A stretch of 64,000 nucleotides of DNA from Litoreibacter ponti (GTDB lineage Bacteria > Pseudomonadota > Alphaproteobacteria > Rhodobacterales > Rhodobacteraceae). The stretch lies in contig NZ_QBKS01000001.1 of assembly GCF_003054285.1 (NCBI RefSeq), forward strand, positions 1,550,001 to 1,614,000, in the 5' to 3' direction. Every line of letters begins with the position of its first letter. The stretch's first letter is position 1. Below are positions 58,858 to 64,000 of the stretch, piece after piece. The notes beneath the pieces were generated by a model. The model saw nothing but the letters and a program-made list of their open reading frames with translations, made no database searches and was not told where the DNA came from. A program made the position numbers and the translations under genes.

Positions 58858-59535
58858 TCAAACGGTCCGCTGCCTGATACGCCAAAGCAAAAAGACTGTC
58901 ATCCCAAACCATATCACCGCCAGCGAAAACCATGTCACGGCGTAGGATAGATGGTCATTGGGGATACCCGCGCGGCTGACGGGCAAGGGCGTGATGGCGG
59001 GGCTTGCGGGCTCGGATGCGCGCAGGACCAGCAGGACCGGCTCGGTGCCGAGCGCGTCCGCCATGCGCGGCACGTCACGGGCGAACCAGATGTCGCGGCC
59101 CAGATCCGGCTCGGGCGTATAGTCATCGACCTCGTCGGGCCAATGGAGATTTCCCTGCACGGTGACGGGGCCTGCGGGCGGCGCGGGCAGCTCCGCCTGG
59201 ATCGGCAGGATGCCCCGGTCGAGCAGGATGGTGCGCCCGTCTTCCGTCATGAAGGGCGAGATGATCCGGTAACCCGCGCCGATCTTCTTCTGGCTCACAA
59301 GGATGCGCAGGCGCTCCGCGCCGATGGTGCCGGTGGCGGTGACGGGCAGGAAGCGGTCGGCCTGCGGGTCGGGCGTGGCCGGGACGGCCACCGGCGCGGC
59401 GGCGATGCGGGCGTCGATCTCGGCCAGCATCGTCTCTTTCCAATCGAGCCGCTGCACCTGCCAGAGCCCCAGCGACATCAGGATCGCGCACCCCGCGAGC
59501 CCGAGCAGCAGTGGAAAGATCATGCGTTTGATCAT
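58858..59535 (-). CDS. SURF1 family cytochrome oxidase assembly protein
   Basis: This 225-residue SURF1 protein has two membrane helices (IFPLLLGLAGCAILMSLGLWQVQRL at the N-terminus and AVTWFSLAVIWFGMTVFLLWR at the C-terminus) and a periplasmic domain with RFLPVTATGTI, ILLDRGILP and PNDHLSYAVTWF, the family signatures. It helps insert heme a into cytochrome c oxidase. ATG 59535 has an AGGTAAGG site. It follows ctaE and its hairpins on the same strand, completing the oxidase cluster. Confidence 0.93.
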   Translation of the reverse strand: MIKRMIFPLLLGLAGCAILMSLGLWQVQRLDWKETMLAEIDARIAAAPVAVPATPDPQADRFLPVTATGTIGAERLRILVSQKKIGAGYRIISPFMTEDGRTILLDRGILPIQAELPAPPAGPVTVQGNLHWPDEVDDYTPEPDLGRDIWFARDVPRMADALGTEPVLLVLRASEPASPAITPLPVSRAGIPNDHLSYAVTWFSLAVIWFGMTVFLLWRIRQRTV

Positions 59536-59583
59536 GGAAGCCTTACCTCAACGACGCAGCGCGAGGGTTGCCCCCCGCGCCGA

Positions 59584-59628
59584 AAAATTTTTACCAAAAA
59601 TTTTGTCGATTTTCTGTGTCAGAAAATC
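59584..59628 (-). terminator. Paired hairpins after ctaE
   Basis: Next to the ctaE stop is GATTTTCTG-TGT-CAGAAAATC (59608-59628), which overlaps the stop codon. It is followed by AAAATTTTT-ACC-AAAAATTTT (59584-59604). Both stems are perfect with 3-base loops, like those at 47262 and 50308. They probably attenuate or end transcription before surf1. Confidence 0.65.
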
Positions 59629-60427
59629 AGCCGCCCCAGACGTAGACCGCGGCGAACAGGAACAGCCAGACCACGTCAACGAAGTGCCAGTACCAGGCGG
59701 CGGCCTCGAAGCCGACATGCTTTTCCGGCGTGAAGTGGCCCGCATAGGCACGGATCAGGCAGACTGCCAGGAACAGCGTGCCGATGATCACGTGGAAGCC
59801 GTGGAAACCCGTCGCCATGAAGAAGTTCGCGCCGTAGATGTTACCTGCGAAACCGAAGGCCGCGTGGCTGTACTCATAGGCCTGGAAGAAGGTGAAGATC
59901 ACCCCCAGCACGATGGCCAGCCACAACCCGTTCTTGAGGTCCTGGCGGTTGTTCTCATGGACCAGAGCGTGGTGCGCCCATGTCGCCGCCGCGCCGGAGC
60001 AGAGCAGGATCAGCGTGTTGATCAGCGGCAGGTGCCACGGATCAAAGGTCTCGATGCCTGCGGGGGGCCAGACGCCGTCCTGCGCGGGGCTGTCGGGACC
60101 CATCGGGTACATCGCGTGCTTGAAGAAGCTCCAGAACCACGCCACGAAGAACATCACCTCGGACATGATGAAGAAGATGAAGCCGTAGCGCAGGCCGATG
60201 CGCACGACCGGCGTGTGGTCGCCCACCTGGCTTTCCTCGACCACGTCGGACCACCAGGCGAACATCGTGTAGAGCACTGCGGCGAAGCCGATCAGGAACA
60301 TCCACGGGCCGTTGTCATGCATCCACAGCACCGCGCCGGAGAGCATCACGAACGCCCCGACGGAGCCGATCAGCGGGTTAATGGAAGGCGGCAGGATGTG
60401 GTAGTCGTGGTTCTTTGCGTGTGCCAT
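59627..60427 (-). CDS. ctaE: Cytochrome c oxidase subunit III
   Basis: This 266-residue seven-helix membrane subunit of aa3-type oxidase matches subunit III: NPLIGSVGAFVMLSGAVLWM at the start, EVMFFVAWFWSFFKHAMYP in the centre (with the conserved E), and GLWLAIVLGVIFTFFQAYEYSHAAFGF and AWYWHFVDVVWLFLFAAVYVWG at the end. It follows ctaG by 24 bases, as in the Paracoccus ctaCBGE cluster. ATG 60427. Confidence 0.97.
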   Translation of the reverse strand: MAHAKNHDYHILPPSINPLIGSVGAFVMLSGAVLWMHDNGPWMFLIGFAAVLYTMFAWWSDVVEESQVGDHTPVVRIGLRYGFIFFIMSEVMFFVAWFWSFFKHAMYPMGPDSPAQDGVWPPAGIETFDPWHLPLINTLILLCSGAAATWAHHALVHENNRQDLKNGLWLAIVLGVIFTFFQAYEYSHAAFGFAGNIYGANFFMATGFHGFHVIIGTLFLAVCLIRAYAGHFTPEKHVGFEAAAWYWHFVDVVWLFLFAAVYVWGG

Positions 60428-60451
60428 GGGGCGTCCCTCTTGGTGGGCTTG

Positions 60452-61036
60452 TTAGTTCAAGTCTGTCTGGATGCTGTCCGCGCCCAGGTCAAGCGCGGCT
60501 TGCGCTTGCGGCTCGGGCAGGTCGATTTCGTAGAATGTGTAGCTGAGCGTGATCTGCTCGATATGCTTGCCGTCCGGGTCGTCGACGATCTCCGGGTCGA
60601 CGTAGAAGGTGACGGGCATCTGGATGCGCTCGCCGGGCTGCAAGACCTGCTCTTCAAAGCAGAAGCAGGCGATCTTGATGAAGTAGCCGCCCGCGGTGAA
60701 CGGAAAGACATTGTAGCTGGCCGATCCCGCGATGGGGCGGTTCGTTGGGTTGTAGGCCTCGTAGAAGGCCAGACCGGTCTCGCCGATGCGGACCTCCATC
60801 TCGCGCTCGACGGGCGTGAATTCCCACGCCATGTCCTTGGCGATGGAGGCGTCGAAGCGGACCTTGATGGTCTGATCTAGGATCGTCTCGGAGCCAGCGC
60901 TTGCCTCCAGCGTCGTGCCGCCATAGCCCGTGACCCGGCAGAACCAGTCATAGAGCGGTACTGAGGCGAAGCCGAGCGCGGTCATCGTGCAAACAACGCC
61001 GACCAGCGACAGAAGGGTTTTGCGCTTGCCGTCCAT
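60452..61036 (-). CDS. ctaG: Cytochrome c oxidase assembly protein CtaG (Cox11)
   Basis: This 194-residue protein has one N-terminal helix (TLLSLVGVVCTMTALGFASVPLYDWFCRVTGYGGTT) and the Cox11 copper motif CFCFEEQVLQPGERIQMPVTFYVDPEI (CFCF). CtaG delivers copper to the CuB site of subunit I. ATG 61036 overlaps the stop of the small preceding gene by one base (TGATG). Full length. Confidence 0.96.
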   Translation of the reverse strand: MDGKRKTLLSLVGVVCTMTALGFASVPLYDWFCRVTGYGGTTLEASAGSETILDQTIKVRFDASIAKDMAWEFTPVEREMEVRIGETGLAFYEAYNPTNRPIAGSASYNVFPFTAGGYFIKIACFCFEEQVLQPGERIQMPVTFYVDPEIVDDPDGKHIEQITLSYTFYEIDLPEPQAQAALDLGADSIQTDLN

Positions 61037-61251
61037 CAGTCAGACGCGCCCCCTTCGTTGAGGTTCTGGCGAATCTCCGGGTCCAGCTCGTAGCGGACGG
61101 AATGGTCATAGCCTTCAACAAAGCCCGTGTTCTTAACCTTGACCACGGTCAGGCCGAAAATGATGGCGATGAAGCCCACGAGGATCAGGCCCACGCCCAG
61201 ATTGCGGCCAAAGCGGCGCTTGTGGAGATCATGTTCAACTTGCAGTGCCAT
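61036..61251 (-). CDS. Small cytochrome oxidase cluster protein (CoxF-like)
   Basis: This 71-residue protein (MALQVEHDLHKRRFGRNLGVGLILVGF...) has one membrane helix (LGVGLILVGFIAIIFGLTVVKV) and a short acidic tail ending EGGASD. A gene of this size lies between ctaB and ctaG in Paracoccus and relatives and is often called CoxF. The start ATG overlaps the ctaB stop, and its own stop overlaps ctaG. A longer frame running from 61980 through this stretch reads ctaB out of frame and is not coding. Confidence 0.85.
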   Translation of the reverse strand: MALQVEHDLHKRRFGRNLGVGLILVGFIAIIFGLTVVKVKNTGFVEGYDHSVRYELDPEIRQNLNEGGASD

Positions 61252-62201
61252 CAGAACCACGCCTCCATACCGGCTTTGACCCAGGCGGCCTGCAGCAGCA
61301 GCGCGCCGAAGCTTGCGAAGAGATAGAGAAGCGAGAAGCGGAAATACTTCTTCTCGGCGGCGTAGGCGTCGGCCTCGGCCTGCGTCTCGTCGCGCTGCCA
61401 CAGCTTCCATGCGCCCCAAGTGAAGCGGGCGTTCAGGTAGAGCGCCGCCACGAAGTAAATCCACCCGCCGATCGAGGTGAAGGCCGCGCCGATTGCCAGC
61501 GGGGCCAGCAGGGCGGCGTAGATGAAAATTTGCTTGCGGGTCTCGCGGCGGCCATGGGTGACCGTCAGCATCGGCACGCCCGCCTTGGAGTAATCCTCGT
61601 TCATGAACAGCGCCAGCGCCCAGAAATGGGGCGGCGTCCACATGAAGGTCAGGCAGAACATCAGCACCGCCTCGATCGAGACCCCGCCGGTGGCCACGGC
61701 CCAGCCGATCATCGACGGGAAGGCCCCCGCCGCGCCACCGATCACGATGTTCTGCGGCGTCCAGCGCTTCAGCCACATCGTGTAGATGACGGCGTAGAAG
61801 AAGATGGTGAAGGCCAACAGGCCCGCGGCGACCCAATTGGCCGCCAGACCCAACATCACGACCGAGATGGCTGACAGCCACAGGCCCAGCGTCAGCGCCT
61901 CGCCCGGGGTGACCTTGCCCGCCGGCACCGGACGGCGCGACGTGCGCTTCATCACGGTGTCGATGTCGTGGTCGTACCACATGTTCAGCGCGCCGGACGC
62001 GCCCCCGCCCAAGGCGATGAACAGGATCGACACGGCGGCAATGAACGGATGCACCGAGACCGGCGCAACGAAGACACCGACGGCGGCGGTGAACACCACC
62101 AGCGACATCACCCGCGGCTTCAGAAGCGCCCAGTAATCACCAAGCTGCCCCTCGCCGGGAACGACGGTCTGTGTGCCGATATTTTGCGTAGCGTCGGTCA
62201 T
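61251..62201 (-). CDS. ctaB: Protoheme IX farnesyltransferase (heme O synthase)
   Basis: CtaB adds farnesyl to heme b, forming heme O for aa3 oxidase. The 316-residue UbiA-family protein has about nine helices and the motif NMWYDHDIDTVMKRTSRRP with NxxxDxxxD, the second YTMWLKRWTPQNIVIGGAAGAFP, and WTPPHFWALALFMNEDYSKAGVPMLTV. ATG 62201. It lies 37 bases after ctaC. Confidence 0.97.
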   Translation of the reverse strand: MTDATQNIGTQTVVPGEGQLGDYWALLKPRVMSLVVFTAAVGVFVAPVSVHPFIAAVSILFIALGGGASGALNMWYDHDIDTVMKRTSRRPVPAGKVTPGEALTLGLWLSAISVVMLGLAANWVAAGLLAFTIFFYAVIYTMWLKRWTPQNIVIGGAAGAFPSMIGWAVATGGVSIEAVLMFCLTFMWTPPHFWALALFMNEDYSKAGVPMLTVTHGRRETRKQIFIYAALLAPLAIGAAFTSIGGWIYFVAALYLNARFTWGAWKLWQRDETQAEADAYAAEKKYFRFSLLYLFASFGALLLQAAWVKAGMEAWF

Positions 62202-62238
62202 TGGCTTGCATGGTGGGCCGAACGGCCCACCCTACCCC

Positions 62239-63135
62239 TTACTTGGATGCGATCTGGATCGGCTGGGCGGTGCCCGCGTCGGCATATTCATCCGTCGCGC
62301 GCTGCAGCCATGCCTCGTAGGCCTCTTCGCTGACCACCTTCACGGTGATCGGCATGTAGGCATGGGCCTGACCGCACAGCTCGGAGCACTGACCGAAATA
62401 GATGCCTTCCTGCTCGGGCTTGAACCACAGCGCGGCAAGGCGACCCGGCACGGCATCCTGCTTCACCCCGAAGGAGGGGATCGTCCAGGAGTGGATTACG
62501 TCGGCGCCGGTCACCTGGATCACGATGGTCTTGCCTACGGGCACGACCACGGCGGTGTCGGTCGCCAGCAGGAATTCCTCGTCGGAATAGCCAGCCTCTT
62601 GCAGCTGTGCGGACACGTCCGGGGTCAGGCGGTTTTCGCCCGCGCCGATCATGAAGCTGTCAAAGGCGAAGCCCTCGTCGACATACTCGTAGCCCCAGTA
62701 CCACTGGTAGCCGGTGGCTTTGATCACCACGTCGCCTTCGGGGATGCGCTGCTGCTTGAACAGCACCGGGACCGAGAAGGCGCCGATCAAGACCAGGATG
62801 ACCACGGGGACCATCGTCCAGGCCACTTCGAGCGTGGAATGGTGGGTGAAGGTCGCGGGCGTCGCGTTGCGCTTCTGATGGAAGCGATACATGCACCACA
62901 CCAGCAGCGCGGTCACAAAAAGGGTGATCAGGGTGATGATCACCAGCACGAAGTTGTCGAGCCAGTGGATGTCGCGGGCCAGCTCAGTGACGGCGGGCTG
63001 GAAGTTGAGGCCGTCGTCGACCGGGGCGCCGATGATCTCCAGATCGCCCAGGGGGCGGTCCAGGGCGGACTGCGCCCAAACGCTGCCCGCGGCCGTCAGA
63101 GAACCGATTCCGGCAAGAAGTTTCGCAAATTTCAT
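62239..63135 (-). CDS. ctaC: Cytochrome c oxidase subunit II
   Basis: Subunit II receives electrons from cytochrome c at CuA. The start at ATG 63135 begins a Sec signal (MKFAKLLAGIGSLTAAGSVWAQ). Two membrane helices follow (WLDNFVLVIITLITLFVTALLVW and LEVAWTMVPVVILVLIGAFSVPVLF). The CuA domain has HSWTIPSFGVKQDAVPGR and GQCSELCGQAHAYMPI (CSELCGQAH, the CuA ligands). The protein is 298 residues. Divergent from tldD. Subunit I is not in this window. Confidence 0.97.
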   Translation of the reverse strand: MKFAKLLAGIGSLTAAGSVWAQSALDRPLGDLEIIGAPVDDGLNFQPAVTELARDIHWLDNFVLVIITLITLFVTALLVWCMYRFHQKRNATPATFTHHSTLEVAWTMVPVVILVLIGAFSVPVLFKQQRIPEGDVVIKATGYQWYWGYEYVDEGFAFDSFMIGAGENRLTPDVSAQLQEAGYSDEEFLLATDTAVVVPVGKTIVIQVTGADVIHSWTIPSFGVKQDAVPGRLAALWFKPEQEGIYFGQCSELCGQAHAYMPITVKVVSEEAYEAWLQRATDEYADAGTAQPIQIASK

Positions 63136-63300
63136 CTGTCGTTTCCCGTTTATTCCCAGGGCCATGCTGTTCGGGCATGCGGGTCCCTGCTTGCGTCTTT
63201 GTCGCGAGAAACCATATTACGCAGTCAGGAGCAAGCGCCGAGGCGGGCAGAGCGATACCATGCCGCAGGCGCGTTTTTCGCCATATCAAAGGAATCACCG

Positions 63301-64000
63301 ATGCAGCCGCAGACCAGCCCTCGCTTCCGCCCGTTCGAGACCATGCTCGATCAGGACCGGGCCCTTAAAATCCTGCGCGACGCCACCGACGGGGCCGATG
63401 ATGGCGAGCTGTTTCTCGAACGCAAGCGTGGCGAGATGTTCGCCTTTGACGATGGCCGCCTGAAGACCGCGAGCTATGATGCCTCCGAAGGGTTCGGCCT
63501 ACGCGCCGTGCGCGGCGAGACCGCCGGATACGCCCATGCCACCGAAATCTCCGAACACGCCCTGCTGCGCGCGTCCGAGACCGCCCGGCTCGCCGTGGGC
63601 GCGGGCGGCGGCACGATGGCGGATGCGCCCGTGGGCACAAATACCAAGCTCTACTCGGACATGGACCCGATGGAAGGCGTGGCCTTCCCGGTCAAGGTCG
63701 ACCTGCTGCGCGGCATCGACGACTTCGCCCGCGGGCTGGATTCGCGGGTGGTGCAGGTCTCCGCCTCGCTGGCCGCGTCCCTGCAGGAGATCGCGATCCT
63801 GCGCCCTGATGGCACGCTCGTCTCCGACGACCGCCCGATGGTGCGGCTCAACGTCTCTGTCATGGTCGAGAAGGACGGACGTCGTGAAAGCGGAACGGCG
63901 GGCGGCGGCGGGCGCACAATGCTCGACGGGCTGATGGAGCCGGACCACTGGCAGGGCCTTGTGCGCGAGGCGCTGCGCATCGGCTTGGTCAACCTCGACG
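63301..64000 (+). CDS. tldD: Metalloprotease TldD, 5' part (runs off the window)
   Basis: The frame opens at ATG 63301 (MQPQTSPRFRPFETMLDQDR), with AAAGGA upstream, and stays open to base 64000, giving 233 of about 470 residues. It matches TldD: GELFLERKRGEMFAFDDGRLKTASYDASEGFGLRAVRGETAGYAHATEIS, then DRPMVRLNVSVMVEKDGRRESGTAGGGGR. TldD with TldE is a protease that matures peptide antibiotics and antitoxins. The HEaiGH-type zinc motif lies outside the window. Divergent from ctaC. Confidence 0.95.
   Translation, partial: MQPQTSPRFRPFETMLDQDRALKILRDATDGADDGELFLERKRGEMFAFDDGRLKTASYDASEGFGLRAVRGETAGYAHATEISEHALLRASETARLAVGAGGGTMADAPVGTNTKLYSDMDPMEGVAFPVKVDLLRGIDDFARGLDSRVVQVSASLAASLQEIAILRPDGTLVSDDRPMVRLNVSVMVEKDGRRESGTAGGGGRTMLDGLMEPDHWQGLVREALRIGLVNLD

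Noticed and set aside
61252..61980. Larger frame ending in the small oxidase-cluster gene
   Set aside because: The part upstream of 61251 reads ctaB out of frame; only the last 71 residues look real.
1..64000. tRNA, rRNA, CRISPR arrays, insertion sequences and riboswitches
   Set aside because: I looked for T-arm-like GGTTCGAATC segments, regularly spaced repeats, transposase motifs and terminal inverted repeats and saw none. This is a reading by eye, so a missed small RNA is possible.

Overview
The window is GC-rich DNA (AT-rich only in a few intergenic patches) from an alphaproteobacterium, almost certainly a Rhodobacteraceae (Roseobacter-group) chromosome. The basis is gene order and family content: ruvCAB-ybgC-tolQRAB-pal-cpoB-tilS-ftsH in one strand-coherent block, the Paracoccus-type ctaC-ctaB-(small ORF)-ctaG-ctaE oxidase assembly cluster, a DUF1127 protein, a Hint-domain protein, PtsP of the PTS-Ntr, and sites of the form TTAA-N7-TTAAC expected for CtrA. 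I see no rRNA, tRNA, CRISPR array, insertion sequence or prophage. This reads as core chromosome with small accessory cassettes.

Layout. 1-890 is the 5' part of fhs (minus strand). 1049-2745 holds a DNA-alkylation-repair-like HEAT protein and a MOSC protein. 2880-16344 is one long minus-strand block: ruvC, ruvA, a GIY-YIG protein, ruvB, two uncharacterised coupled genes, ybgC, tolQ, tolR, tolA, tolB, pal, cpoB, tilS, ftsH. It covers Holliday-junction processing, the Tol-Pal envelope machine, tRNA-Ile lysidine synthesis and membrane proteolysis. 16687-24050 holds a DUF1127 peptide, prmA, msrA, an MFS transporter, an unknown secreted protein and an acsA-adk pair, in which the adenylate kinase can recycle AMP made by acetyl-CoA synthetase. 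24515-29938 holds a methyltransferase with an unclear start, rpsD, a DM13 secreted protein divergent from a TetR regulator, and an M50-like protease coupled to a Hint-domain gene, then an LpxR-like outer-membrane protein. 30039-32493 is modABC (molybdate uptake). 32559-39021 holds a PLP dehydratase-like enzyme, an AcuC-like deacetylase, a Nudix protein, DUF1178, an SDR, a BNR propeller protein and lysC.

The most unusual part is 39037-41455, between lysC and ptsP. Here a DUF4123 protein (the family of type VI secretion effector adaptors) is followed by a LysM protein with an L,D-transpeptidase-like H...SAGC motif and no signal peptide, and then, with a 4-base overlap, by a small Sec-exported protein. 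The order and export signals fit an orphan adaptor-effector-immunity cassette aimed at peptidoglycan. No Hcp, VgrG or Tss gene is in the window. A second peptidoglycan hydrolase without a signal peptide (M15 family) lies at 51400-52227, next to a 38-residue cysteine-rich secreted peptide.

44091-58846 holds an EcsC protein, a secreted protein built from three internal repeats, GNAT enzymes, a flavin reductase, a SulP transporter, mtnP and apt (methylthioadenosine to adenine to AMP), a GlcD-like FAD dehydrogenase, a metallo-beta-lactamase-fold protein, an M16 protease and thrC. 58858-63135 is surf1 and the cytochrome c oxidase cluster. 63301 to the end is the 5' part of tldD.

At the DNA level two features recur. 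A 32-33-base element follows the stop codon of two unrelated genes in the same orientation (33549-33581 and 55576-55607). Paired perfect hairpins with 3-base loops follow genes at three places (47262-47309, 50308-50354, 59584-59628). All functional statements come from reading the sequence and from family knowledge. No database search was run.
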